A DNA stretch of 64,000 bases from Rhizobiales bacterium dw_265 (lineage in GTDB: Bacteria > Pseudomonadota > Alphaproteobacteria > Micropepsales > Micropepsaceae): positions 186,001-250,000 of the forward strand of contig JAAVUU010000005.1 in assembly GCA_018449595.1 (NCBI GenBank). Reading direction: 5' to 3'. Position numbers and translations under genes: made by a program. Positions 16,342-24,163 of this stretch are shown here, in pieces. How positions within the stretch are numbered: the first letter of the stretch is position 1; each line of letters begins with the position of its first letter. The notes under the pieces were generated by a model. That model ran no database searches. It was not told where the DNA came from and saw only the letters and a list, made by a program, of their open reading frames with translations.

Positions 16342-17681
16342 GCGGGCTCCAATTCGCGCGCCGCCGGCAGCACGGCGCTGATGCGCACGCCATGCGCCAG
16401 TTCCGCGATCTCCAACTGACCGTTCAAGGTCCGCACCCGCTCCGCCATGCCGGCAAGGCCGCTATGGCCCAGGCTTGTGGCGGCCGGATCGCGGCGCAGG
16501 CCGCCGCCATTGTCCTCGACCATGACCAGCAGCCGGCCATCCTCGTCGCGCACGGCGATGCGGATGATTTCGGGCTCGCCATGCCGCACGGCGTTGCTGA
16601 CGCTTTCCTGGATGATGCGCCAGGCGGTCTCCAGCCGGCGGCGATCCAGTTCCGAAACGGTATCCAGTTCGCGCACAAAGCGGACGGCGGGATAGCGCCG
16701 CGACCAGAAGGCGACCAGATCCGCGACCGCCGCCTCCAGCCCGAAATCCAGCCCGCTGACCGGACGCAACTGGCGCAGGATGTCCGCGACATGGCGCTGG
16801 ATATGGATCGCCGCCTCGCGCACCGATGCGCCCAGGGCCGGTTCCAGTTTCGCCACCGCCTTGGCGTCCACCTGGATGGCGAAGAGATAAGGCCCGACCT
16901 CGTCATGCAGGTCGCGCGCGATCACGGCGCGTTCTTCCTCCTGCAGGTTCTGCAGTTGCTGGTAAAGCCGCCGGTTGCTGGCGGCATAATGCGCCAGCCG
17001 CGATGCCATGTCGTTGAAGCCCCGCGCCAGCCGCGCGAATTCCGGCGGGCCTTGCGTATCCAGCCGCGCGTCATAGCTGCCGTTGGCGATGGCGACCAGC
17101 CCGGTCTGGAATTTGCGGAAAAACCGCAGCGCATAAGCCACCGCCAGCGACACCACCGCCATGGTGGCGGCGCAGAACAGCAGCACGGTGACAAAGGCGT
17201 CGCGGACATGGTCCCACACCTCCGCCAGCTCGCTGCGCGGATCGCTGGTCAACACCACGACGCAGGGATATTTGCGCAGGTTGATGTCGATGCGGGCCGA
17301 CATGGCGGGCGGCGCCATCAGCCGCGCGAACCAGGCCGGCGCCGGATCGGACAAGGCCGCGATCTGGGAAGCCACGATCACCTTGCCGGCTTCATTGACC
17401 AAAGCGGCGCGCACATGGCGCTGGCCCTGGAAGCTGGCCACCACCTGGCGCAGGGTGACGGTATGCTCGACATCGCTTTTCAGGGTGTCGCGCACCGATT
17501 GTTCGGCGCCCTGGAAGGCGGTGCGGACCTCGACCTCCGCCACCGCGCGGGCATGCAGCGACAGGAAGGCGCCGCCGCACAACAGCGCCAGCACCAGCAG
17601 CACGCCAATCGAACCCAGGACACGGACCTGCAGCGACATGGGCCGCAGTATAGCGCCATCCCGACTGTCCCCCTGCATCAT
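16338..17681 (-). CDS. Membrane histidine kinase, NarL-type (HisKA_3), LapD/MoxY-like sensor
   Basis: The 447-residue kinase has two membrane segments (about residues 17-38 and 165-190) bracketing a periplasmic domain of about 125 residues whose VVVLTSDPRSELAEVW end resembles LapD/MoxY N-terminal sensors. A HAMP segment follows. The HisKA_3 dimerisation helix carries the phospho-His in ARDLHDEVGPYLFAIQVD, and the ATPase domain has VEDNGGGLRRD and LGHSGLAGMAERV. The start at 17681 overlaps the recQ stop by 4 bases (ATGATG at the junction); an alternative Met 14 codons later would remove the short extra leader. It pairs with the downstream regulator. The signal it senses is unknown. Confidence 0.92.
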   Translation of the reverse strand: MMQGDSRDGAILRPMSLQVRVLGSIGVLLVLALLCGGAFLSLHARAVAEVEVRTAFQGAEQSVRDTLKSDVEHTVTLRQVVASFQGQRHVRAALVNEAGKVIVASQIAALSDPAPAWFARLMAPPAMSARIDINLRKYPCVVVLTSDPRSELAEVWDHVRDAFVTVLLFCAATMAVVSLAVAYALRFFRKFQTGLVAIANGSYDARLDTQGPPEFARLARGFNDMASRLAHYAASNRRLYQQLQNLQEEERAVIARDLHDEVGPYLFAIQVDAKAVAKLEPALGASVREAAIHIQRHVADILRQLRPVSGLDFGLEAAVADLVAFWSRRYPAVRFVRELDTVSELDRRRLETAWRIIQESVSNAVRHGEPEIIRIAVRDEDGRLLVMVEDNGGGLRRDPAATSLGHSGLAGMAERVRTLNGQLEIAELAHGVRISAVLPAARELEPA

Positions 17682-19474
17682 TTTCCCCCATGCGCGGCGA
17701 TCACGCGAAGGAATATCTCGCCGAAATCCTTGCGCTTCGCCGCGCCGACGCCATGGACCTCGGCGAAACCGTCCAGGTCGCCGGGACGGCGCGCCGCCAT
17801 GTCGATCAGGGTGCGGTCGGAGAAGATCACGAAGGCCGGCACCTGGCGTTCGCGCGCCAGCCGCAGCCGCTCGGCTTTCAGCGCCGCCAGCAGCGCCGGA
17901 TCGCCGGCTTTCGCCGCGTCCTGGGACGCAGGTCCGGGTCCGCTGCGCGCGCGCGGCTCAAGGGGGCGATAGGTGAAGGCCGTTTCGCCACGGCCGAGGG
18001 CGCGGCCCTGCTCCGAGATCGCCAGCCCGCCATGGTCGTCCGGCGTCAGGAAGCCGCCCGCCACAAGCTGGCGGATCAGGGATTGCCACTCTTCCTTCTT
18101 GCGCGCCGCGCCGCCGCCGAAGCTGGCAAGCCGGTCATGGCCGCGCTCGAGAATCTTCTGTGTCCGGGCGCCGCGCAGGATATCGACGATATGCGCCCCG
18201 CCGAACCGCGCGCCGCTCTCGGCCACCGCCGCGAAGACAATGGCGGCCTCCGCCGCGCCATCGCTGCGCGGGGCCTGGTCGAGGCAGTTGTCGCAATTGC
18301 CGCACGGCGCGGCGTCCTCGCCGAAATAGCTCAGCAATATCTGGCGGCGGCATTGCGCCGTCTCGCAATAGCCGACCAGGGTTTCCAGCCGGGCGCGGCT
18401 GCGCCGCTTGTGCTCCTCGGGCGCGTCCTCGTCGTCGATGAACATCCGCCGCATGCGGATGTCGCCGGCGCCGAACAGCATATGCGCCTCGGCCGCCCGC
18501 CCGTCGCGCCCGGCCCGCCCGATTTCCTGGTAATAGGCTTCCAGGCTGCCCGGCAGGTCGGTGTGAAAGACATAGGCGACATCGGGCTTGTCGATCCCCA
18601 TGCCGAAGGCGATGGTCGCCACCATCACCACCCCGGCCTCGGTCATGAAGCTGTTCTGGTTGGCGTCGCGCGCCTCCTTGGCCATGCCCGCATGATAGGC
18701 CAGCGCCCGCACCCCGCTGCGGCCGAGAAATTCGGCCGTCTCTTCCGTCTTCTTGCGCGACAGGCAATAGACGATGCCGCTGCGCCCGGCATGGCGTTGC
18801 ACGAAATCCAGCAACTGGCGCCTGCCGTCGCTGCGGGCCGTGACGCTGAGTTTGATGTTCGGCCGGTCGAAGCCCAGCACCAGCGTTTCCACGCCGCCGC
18901 CGAACAGGCGCGCCGCGATGTCGGTTCGGGTCGCTTCGTCCGCCGTCGCCGTCAGCGCGATGATCGGCACCTGCGGGAAAATATCGCGCAGCCGCGACAG
19001 GTCTTCATATTCGCGGCGGAAGGCCGGGCCCCATTGCGAGATGCAATGCGCCTCGTCCACGGCGACCAGGCGGACATCGCGGCGGCCGAGCGCCTCCAGC
19101 ATCCGCGCCGTCATCAGCCGCTCGGGCGCCAGATACAGCAGGCGCGTCTCGCCCGCCATGACGCGGCGCCAGGCGGCGACATTGCCATCGCGGTCTATCG
19201 AGGAATTGATCGTATCGGCCGCCACCCCGGCCAGGCGCAAGGCCGCGACCTGGTCCTGCATCAACGCCACCAGGGGCGAAACCACGATCGTCAGACCGCC
19301 CAGGACCAATGCCGGCACCTGGTAGCACAGGGATTTTCCCGCCCCGGTCGGCATCACCGCCAGCACGGGGCGGCCGGCCAGCAGATGTGTCATCACGGAT
19401 TCCTGGCCCGGACGAAAATCCTCGAATCCGAACACGTCCTTCAGGACACGCCGCATGGCAGTTGTATTGGGCAT
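17678..19474 (-). CDS. recQ: ATP-dependent DNA helicase RecQ
   Basis: This is a 598-residue 3'-5' DNA helicase used in recombination and repair. Walker A is PTGAGKS (residues 42-48), motif II is DEAHCISQWGPAFR, and the helicase core continues through VATIAFGMGIDKPDV and QEIGRAGRDG. The RQC zinc site is visible as a C, then CRRQILLSYFGEDAAPCGNCDNC, with the expected four cysteines. A winged-helix segment and one HRDC domain (FSDRTLIDMAARRP to the C-terminus) complete it. Length is normal. It is unusual that its stop codon overlaps the histidine-kinase start, so a DNA-repair gene leads a signalling operon. Confidence 0.95.
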   Translation of the reverse strand: MPNTTAMRRVLKDVFGFEDFRPGQESVMTHLLAGRPVLAVMPTGAGKSLCYQVPALVLGGLTIVVSPLVALMQDQVAALRLAGVAADTINSSIDRDGNVAAWRRVMAGETRLLYLAPERLMTARMLEALGRRDVRLVAVDEAHCISQWGPAFRREYEDLSRLRDIFPQVPIIALTATADEATRTDIAARLFGGGVETLVLGFDRPNIKLSVTARSDGRRQLLDFVQRHAGRSGIVYCLSRKKTEETAEFLGRSGVRALAYHAGMAKEARDANQNSFMTEAGVVMVATIAFGMGIDKPDVAYVFHTDLPGSLEAYYQEIGRAGRDGRAAEAHMLFGAGDIRMRRMFIDDEDAPEEHKRRSRARLETLVGYCETAQCRRQILLSYFGEDAAPCGNCDNCLDQAPRSDGAAEAAIVFAAVAESGARFGGAHIVDILRGARTQKILERGHDRLASFGGGAARKKEEWQSLIRQLVAGGFLTPDDHGGLAISEQGRALGRGETAFTYRPLEPRARSGPGPASQDAAKAGDPALLAALKAERLRLARERQVPAFVIFSDRTLIDMAARRPGDLDGFAEVHGVGAAKRKDFGEIFLRVIAAHGGK

Positions 19475-19610
19475 CTGAATTCCGGGACCGGATTGCCTGA
19501 TACGGGCTTCTTAAGACAAAACGCAATGGAGAGCGCGGCCTGACCGGCCTGCGGAATTATTTTATTTTCTAAAACAATGGCTTGGTTGGTGGTGGGGGCG
19601 GCAGGGCCCC

Positions 19611-19652
19611 GCGGCGCGAATGCGCCGCAAACAAAAGAATCGATCCCTGTCG
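19611..19652. other. Hairpin and inverted copy of the tRNA 3' segment
   Basis: Bases 19611-19617 and 19622-19628 form a 7-bp GCGGCGC hairpin. Bases 19640-19652 (TCGATCCCTGTCG) are an exact inverted copy of the T-arm/acceptor segment of the neighbouring tRNA (19688-19700). The tRNA precursor could therefore fold its 3' trailer back on the tRNA. No T-run follows, so this is not a classical terminator. Confidence 0.45.
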
Positions 19653-19678
19653 AGACAAAACGGAATGACTGGGAAAGG

Positions 19679-19753
19679 TGGTGGGCGCGACAGGGATCGA
19701 ACCTGTGACCCCTTCCATGTCAAGGAAGTGCTCTCCCGCTGAGCTACGCGCCC
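19679..19753 (-). tRNA. tRNA-Val (GAC)
   Basis: The minus strand folds as a cloverleaf: acceptor stem GGGCGCG/CGCGCCC, D-arm GCTC..GAGC, anticodon stem CTTCC/GGAAG with loop TTGACAT (anticodon GAC, valine), a 5-base variable loop, T-arm ACAGG/CCTGT with loop TTCGATC, discriminator A. The CCA end is encoded in the genome (bases 19681-19679). The length is 75 nt including CCA. It lies just downstream of cpdR on the same strand. Confidence 0.95.
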
Positions 19754-19835
19754 CCAATCCGGGGCGGCTTCTATAGCGTCGGGGTCCACGGGGGGCAAGC
19801 GCGGCTTTGCCGGCCCCGGAACCGGCTTTGGCCGG

Positions 19836-20198
19836 TCAGGCGGCCGCCAGCATCCGGTCCACTTCCGCCACGATCTCGCGCAGGTGGAAGGGCTTGGACA
19901 GGACCTTGGCCTGCTTGGGGGCGCCGGACGCCGGATGCAGCGCCACGGCGGCAAAACCGGTGATGAACATGATCTTCAGGGCGGCGTTCATTTCGGCCGC
20001 CCGCTTGGCCAGTTCGATCCCATCCATGCCGGGCATCACGATATCGGTCAGAAGCAGGTCGAAGGCGGAACTCTTGATGCACTCGTAAGCATCGGCGCCG
20101 TCACCGAAATCGGTCACGGCATGGCCGGCCTTGACCAGCGCCGCCGCCAGGAATCGGCGCAGGGATTCATCGTCTTCCGCCAGTAGGATATGCGCCAT
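19836..20198 (-). CDS. cpdR: Single-domain response regulator CpdR
   Basis: This 120-residue receiver-only protein is close to CpdR of alphaproteobacteria, the ClpXP adaptor/regulator that controls cell-cycle proteolysis (for example of PdeA and, indirectly, CtrA). Visible features are AEDDESLRRFLA (acidic pocket), the phospho-acceptor D52 in TDIVMPGMDGIELAKRAAE, and the FITGFAAVAL and KVLSKPFHLREIV signatures with the conserved Thr and Lys. There is no output domain, as expected. The start at 20198 gives MAHILLAEDD; upstream in-frame codons are not family-like. It diverges from the N-formylglutamate amidohydrolase gene and lies beside tRNA-Val, an arrangement I recall from other alphaproteobacteria. 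Phosphorylation would come from the CckA-ChpT relay, not in this window. Confidence 0.92.
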   Translation of the reverse strand: MAHILLAEDDESLRRFLAAALVKAGHAVTDFGDGADAYECIKSSAFDLLLTDIVMPGMDGIELAKRAAEMNAALKIMFITGFAAVALHPASGAPKQAKVLSKPFHLREIVAEVDRMLAAA

Positions 20199-20328
20199 CT
20201 TGCCCGCCTGCCCGTTCGTATAGAACCCTATACCAGGCGCGGCTGTAAACCGGTTAACAAAGACCGGGCGGCCTTGCCAGCCCGGCCCCCCGGTGCGACC
20301 TTGCGGCCCGATAAAGAGTCTCAATTCC

Positions 20329-21207
20329 ATGGCACAGCCCCCGTCCGAGCAGCCCGATCCAGCCCCCCTGCGGCTGGACCGTCCGGCGCGCCAGACCGTG
20401 GCCTTCGTTTTCGCCTCGCCCCATTCCGGCCGCGCCTATCCCGCCAGCCTGCTGGAACGCAGCCGGCTGGACGCCACCACCCTGCGCCGCTCGGAAGATG
20501 CCTTTGTGGACGAGTTGTTCGCCGGGGCGGTGGCGCTGGGGGCGCCGCTGCTGTCGGCCCAGTTCCCCCGCGCCTTCCTGGACGTCAATCGCGGCAGCGC
20601 CGAGCTGGACGCCGCCATGTTCGACGCCCCCCTGGGCGTGCCGGTGGATGCCCCCAGCCCTCGCGTCGCCGCTGGCCTGGGCGTCATCCCCCGCATCGTG
20701 CGCGACGGGGCCGAGATCTATCGCGGCAAGCTGGGCAGCGGCGAGGCGGCTGCGCGGCTCAGCCAGCTCTACCGGCCCTATCACACCGCGCTGGCGGCGC
20801 TGCTGGAGGAAACCCGCAGGCAGTTCGGCGTGGCGGTGCTGATAGACTGCCATTCCATGCCGTCGGCGCTGTCGGTGCCCGACATCGTGCTGGGCGACCG
20901 CTATGGCGCCAGCGCCGCCCCCGCCTTGACCGCGCGGGCCGAGATGGCCTTCCTGCGCGAAGGTTTCCGCGTGGCGCGCAACACGCCCTATGCCGGCGGA
21001 CATACCACGGCGCTGTATGGCAAGGTGGCGGCGAGCAGCCATGCCCTGCAGATCGAGATCAATCGCGCGCTGTATCTGGACGAAGACCGCATCGCCAAGA
21101 AACCGGCGTTTGAATCGGTGCGCGCCCGGCTGGGGCGGGCGATGCAATACCTGACCGCCATTCCGCTGTCCCACCTGCGCCGGCCAAGCCAGGAAGCCGC
21201 CGAATAG
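20329..21207 (+). CDS. N-formylglutamate amidohydrolase family protein
   Basis: This is a 292-residue cytoplasmic zinc hydrolase. The family signatures are FVFASPHSGRAYP near the N-terminus and VAVLIDCHSMPS in the middle, supplying the metal-binding His residues, followed by GGHTTALYG and HALQIEINRALYLDE. Classic members (HutG-type) release formate from N-formylglutamate at the end of histidine degradation, but no other hut gene is nearby, so the physiological role is less sure. ATG 20329 starts MAQPPSEQP; a GTG at 20293 would add 12 unlikely residues. It is divergent from cpdR with 130 bases between. Confidence 0.88.
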   Translation: MAQPPSEQPDPAPLRLDRPARQTVAFVFASPHSGRAYPASLLERSRLDATTLRRSEDAFVDELFAGAVALGAPLLSAQFPRAFLDVNRGSAELDAAMFDAPLGVPVDAPSPRVAAGLGVIPRIVRDGAEIYRGKLGSGEAAARLSQLYRPYHTALAALLEETRRQFGVAVLIDCHSMPSALSVPDIVLGDRYGASAAPALTARAEMAFLREGFRVARNTPYAGGHTTALYGKVAASSHALQIEINRALYLDEDRIAKKPAFESVRARLGRAMQYLTAIPLSHLRRPSQEAAE

Positions 21208-21280
21208 CGATATTTCGCATGCGCTGAAACCGGGTGCCTGGCATGGACGTTTTCCAGACGATCCATTGAAAGGGGTTCTT

Positions 21281-21637
21281 ATGACCCTCGCCCGAACCGC
21301 CGCCTTCTGCGGCCTGCTCACCGCCCTTCCCGTCCTGGCACAGGCTGACGACATGGCGCCGGTGGCGCTGAACAGCCTGTCGGCGGCGCCGGCCAACATC
21401 GCCGCCGCCAGGGTTCTGGACCAGCAGGGCCATGTGCTGGGCAAGCTCCAGCGCATCCAGACCGACCAGGATGGCAAGCCCGCGGCGATCGCTTTCACGG
21501 CAAACGATGGCCGTGGCACGGTCGTGCTGGCTGCCGCAGCCGTCAGCTATGACGGCAAGGAACTGGTTGCCGCCAGCGACCAGCCGCAGATCGCCGCGCT
21601 GTCCCGGCCGCAGTTGCGCACCGCCGCAGCACAGTAA
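21281..21637 (+). CDS. Secreted PRC-barrel-like small protein
   Basis: The 118-residue protein has a signal peptide (MTLARTAAFCGLLTALPVLAQA). The mature part has the pattern of a PRC-barrel-type domain (AARVLDQQGHVLGKLQRIQTDQDGKPAAIAF, then VVLAAAAVSYDGKELVAA), a small beta domain common in periplasmic proteins of alphaproteobacteria. The function is unknown. The start at ATG 21281 is set by AAAGGGG about 9 bases upstream. It is convergent with the beta-propeller gene, with a single base between the two stop codons. Confidence 0.7.
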   Translation: MTLARTAAFCGLLTALPVLAQADDMAPVALNSLSAAPANIAAARVLDQQGHVLGKLQRIQTDQDGKPAAIAFTANDGRGTVVLAAAAVSYDGKELVAASDQPQIAALSRPQLRTAAAQ

Positions 21638-21638
21638 A

Positions 21639-22757
21639 TTACTTCGGCGGCAGGCGCGCCAGATCAACCAGCTCCACCGAGCCGCTGGCGAAGTTGGTCA
21701 CGATCAGCGTGTTGCCGTCGGCGGTCGTTTTCAATTCGCGGGGAAAGCCGCCCGCCGGAATGCTGGCCTGCGATCCGGCCAGGTCACCGGCATCCAGCAC
21801 CGAGACCGACTGGCTGGCGCCGCCGCCAAAGCGGTTGGAGTTGGTGACGAATACCTTGCCTTTCGCGGCCACCACACCAACGGGCGAAGAGCCCACGGTA
21901 ATGACGGCGCGCAAGGCGTGCGTGGCGTCTGCGATCAGCTTGCCGGTATCAAAGGCCTGCACGGCATTGGCGCCGCGCGCCGTGACATAGGCTGTGGCGC
22001 CATCGGGCGACAGCGCCACCCGCACCGCATTGCAGCCCGCCGCCACGCCGCCGACAACCGATTTGGCGGGATCGGCGGCGGCCCGCGCCAGGTCAATGAC
22101 CAGCAGCACGCCTTCGGGATGGGGCGGGCCTTCGGTGGTGCACTTGGCTTGCCAGCTACGCGGCCCGACTTCGCTGGTGGAATACAGCAGTTTGCCGTCG
22201 GGCGAGAAGGCAAGTCCGACCGGCGCGTTCGCGACCGGGATCTGTCCGACCGGCTTGAGGCTGCCCGGCAATCCGGCGGTGCTGTAAAGGCTCAGGGAGG
22301 CGCTGTCTTCGTTGGCGACGACCAGAAGCCGGCCGTCGGGCGAGAAGGCGGCATAGACGCTGCCGGCATGGGGACCGTCATCGGCGGACGCCACGGCGTC
22401 GCCCGTGCCGGCCAGCAGTTTGGCGGCCTCGAACACCAGCACCCCGGCTTCATTGGCCGCGGCCAGAAAACGCCCATCGGGACTGAGCGCCATGCCGGTC
22501 ACCGGACCTGCCACGGGAATGAACGCCGCCTGGGTCACAACCCCCTCGGCCCGCTTCAACACCACAATGCTGCCGGGACGCGCGGTCAGGGAAACGAAGA
22601 TGGTGCAGCCGTCGGATGTCGGAATGGCCGAGAAGGGATGGCCGGATACCGGCACCTGGGTAATGGCCTCCTTGGCAGGCTGGTTGCAATCGGCCCGCGC
22701 GCCCTGCGCCCACACCATGCCCGCCAGCGCCAGCGCCAAAACCAATATCCTGCCCAT
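21639..22757 (-). CDS. Secreted beta-propeller protein, YncE/WD40-like
   Basis: The 372-residue protein has a signal peptide (MGRILVLALALAGMVWAQGARA). At least five repeats of the form LSPDGRFLAAAN, FSPDGRLLVVAN, FSPDGKLLYST and LSPDGATAYVTA identify a seven-bladed propeller of the YncE/lactonase-like type. These proteins bind or hydrolyse small molecules in the periplasm; no catalytic residues can be assigned. The start is placed at 22757, where GGAGG lies four bases upstream; an ATG at 22769 would add four residues (MGGG) and is also possible. The gene is followed by a convergent secreted PRC-barrel-like gene with one base between stops. Confidence 0.75.
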   Translation of the reverse strand: MGRILVLALALAGMVWAQGARADCNQPAKEAITQVPVSGHPFSAIPTSDGCTIFVSLTARPGSIVVLKRAEGVVTQAAFIPVAGPVTGMALSPDGRFLAAANEAGVLVFEAAKLLAGTGDAVASADDGPHAGSVYAAFSPDGRLLVVANEDSASLSLYSTAGLPGSLKPVGQIPVANAPVGLAFSPDGKLLYSTSEVGPRSWQAKCTTEGPPHPEGVLLVIDLARAAADPAKSVVGGVAAGCNAVRVALSPDGATAYVTARGANAVQAFDTGKLIADATHALRAVITVGSSPVGVVAAKGKVFVTNSNRFGGGASQSVSVLDAGDLAGSQASIPAGGFPRELKTTADGNTLIVTNFASGSVELVDLARLPPK

Positions 22758-22871
22758 GCCGCCTCCCATTATTTTTTGGCATGGAACGCCGAAACAGCCA
22801 CGCTGTCCAACAGCCCTTAACCATTTTGCCTTAGGGATTTTGGCCAGGCTTTCGCGAGGAAAAGCACCGCG

Positions 22872-22950
22872 AAAAAAAATGGCCGCTCCGAAGAGCGGCC
22901 AAGTTCAGGGAGGAAACGCCCAGGAAGGGCGGCGGCTTCGCAATCAAGGA
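22872..22950 (-). ncRNA. Small RNA of the alpha-r8/suhB (MmgR-like) type
   Basis: On the minus strand there is a 5' hairpin (stem CGCCC/GGGCG, 22931-22917), then the single-stranded motif TTTCCTCCCTGAACTT, then a terminator: stem TGGCCGCTC/GAGCGGCCA (22901-22893 with 22888-22880), tetraloop TTCG, and eight T (22879-22872). This layout and the CCUCCCUGAACUUGGCCGC core match what I remember of the alphaproteobacterial suhB/alpha-r8 sRNA family, whose S. meliloti member MmgR limits storage-polymer build-up. The exposed UCCUCC can pair with Shine-Dalgarno sequences. The 5' end is a guess from the usual length near 77 nt. No credible protein gene uses this terminator. Confidence 0.7.
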
Positions 22951-22981
22951 TCGCAATACCGCGCTGCAACAATATGCCGGA

Positions 22982-23013
22982 GACGGACTTTGTCCGCAAG
23001 GACAAAGTCCGTC
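22982..23013. repeat. Perfect 14-bp inverted repeat upstream of the sRNA
   Basis: Bases 22982-22995 (GACGGACTTTGTCC) pair perfectly with 23000-23013 around a GCAA tetraloop. There is no T-run on either strand. It sits about 30-60 bases before the likely sRNA 5' end, so it could be an operator, a processed leader stem, or a terminator for transcription toward the sRNA. The rest of the gap 22758-23220 holds the sRNA and no convincing gene. Confidence 0.6.
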
Positions 23014-23220
23014 CTTTCCTGACAAAACGCCGCAGAAATGCTGGAAAAATCCGTGACAATTGCCTGAATCTTTTGCAACTGCTGCCTCCTTCGGCATTGG
23101 TGCGGTGCAATAACCGTCATATTCGTTAACGCGGCGGATTCATCACACCGTCGCGAAGCAGCAACAAAAGATTCGCGCGAAGCAGCTACTCCCCCGCATA
23201 GCAAAGGTGCGGAGCCTCAT

Positions 23221-24117
23221 ATGGCTGACGTCTCGTTCTTCGAAAATGCTCTTGGAGGCTTCGCGCCGGCCAAGGCCGCGACGCCCCCCGCCAGCGCGAT
23301 AGACACGATCCGATTCAGCCGCCACCGCACCATCTTCATCTCCGACACCCATCTGGGCACGCGGGGCTGCAAGGCCGAGGCCCTGGCCGATTTCCTGATG
23401 CACAATGACTGCGAGACGCTGTTCCTGGTGGGCGACATCGTGGATGGCTGGCAGCTCAAGCGCCGCTGGTACTGGACCGAGGCGCAGAACCATGTGGTGT
23501 CGGAAATCCTGCGCAAGGTGGACGCCGGCACCCGCGTCATCTTCGTGCCCGGCAACCATGACGAATTCGCCCGCGACTATGCGGGCCGGCTGTTCGGTGG
23601 GATCGAAGTCATCAACGAAGCCATCCACGAAACCGCGGACGGCAAGCGGCTGTGGGTGCTGCATGGCGACCGCTTCGACGGCGTGATCGCCTACGCCAAA
23701 TGGCTGGCGCATGTGGGCGACTGGGCCTACGGCATGGCGCTGCGGCTCAACGACATGCTGTTCGCGGCGCGCAAGCAGCTGGGGCTGCCCTACTGGTCGT
23801 TGTCGGCCTGGCTGAAGCACAAGGTCAAGAACGCGGTCGAATACATCTCGCGCTTCGAGGAGATCGTGGCGCGGGAGGCCGAGTCGCGCGGCGTGGACGG
23901 TGTCGTTTGCGGCCATATCCACCATGCCGAGATACGCCGGATCGGCGGCGTCCTCTATCACAATGACGGAGACTGGGTTGAAAGCTGCAGCGCCCTTGTC
24001 GAAGATGCCAATGGACATATGGAGATTCTTCGCTGGGCAACCCCTCCACAGAGATGCGCCACCCCTGTTTCCGCTGCGGTTGCCGGCAAGTCCAAAGCCG
24101 CGCTTATACCCGCGTAG
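23221..24117 (+). CDS. LpxH-like metallophosphoesterase (UDP-2,3-diacylglucosamine diphosphatase family)
   Basis: The 298-residue protein has the calcineurin-like metal motifs in order: FISDTHLG, LFLVGDIVDGW, FVPGNHDEFARDY, a WVLHGDRFDGVI His, and CGHIHHAEIR. It belongs to the COG2908 group, related to LpxH, which removes UMP from UDP-diacylglucosamine in lipid A synthesis. Many alphaproteobacteria use LpxI for that step, so this paralogue, placed directly before a lipid-type glycosyltransferase, may act on another nucleotide or lipid phosphate. A non-conserved N-terminal stretch of about 35 residues precedes the first motif. The C-terminal tail beyond about residue 265 is Ala/Pro-rich. It begins a rightward envelope-glycosylation cluster. 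Confidence 0.85.
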   Translation: MADVSFFENALGGFAPAKAATPPASAIDTIRFSRHRTIFISDTHLGTRGCKAEALADFLMHNDCETLFLVGDIVDGWQLKRRWYWTEAQNHVVSEILRKVDAGTRVIFVPGNHDEFARDYAGRLFGGIEVINEAIHETADGKRLWVLHGDRFDGVIAYAKWLAHVGDWAYGMALRLNDMLFAARKQLGLPYWSLSAWLKHKVKNAVEYISRFEEIVAREAESRGVDGVVCGHIHHAEIRRIGGVLYHNDGDWVESCSALVEDANGHMEILRWATPPQRCATPVSAAVAGKSKAALIPA

Positions 24118-24163
24118 AGCCAAGAGGCTTGTGCCAGGGCCCATCCCCGGCGTGGCGGCGCAT

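Noticed and set aside
22831..23097. Small minus-strand frames of 86-97 codons over the sRNA region
   Set aside because: They read through the strong terminator at 22872-22901 and have no ribosome site; the region is better explained as a non-coding RNA.
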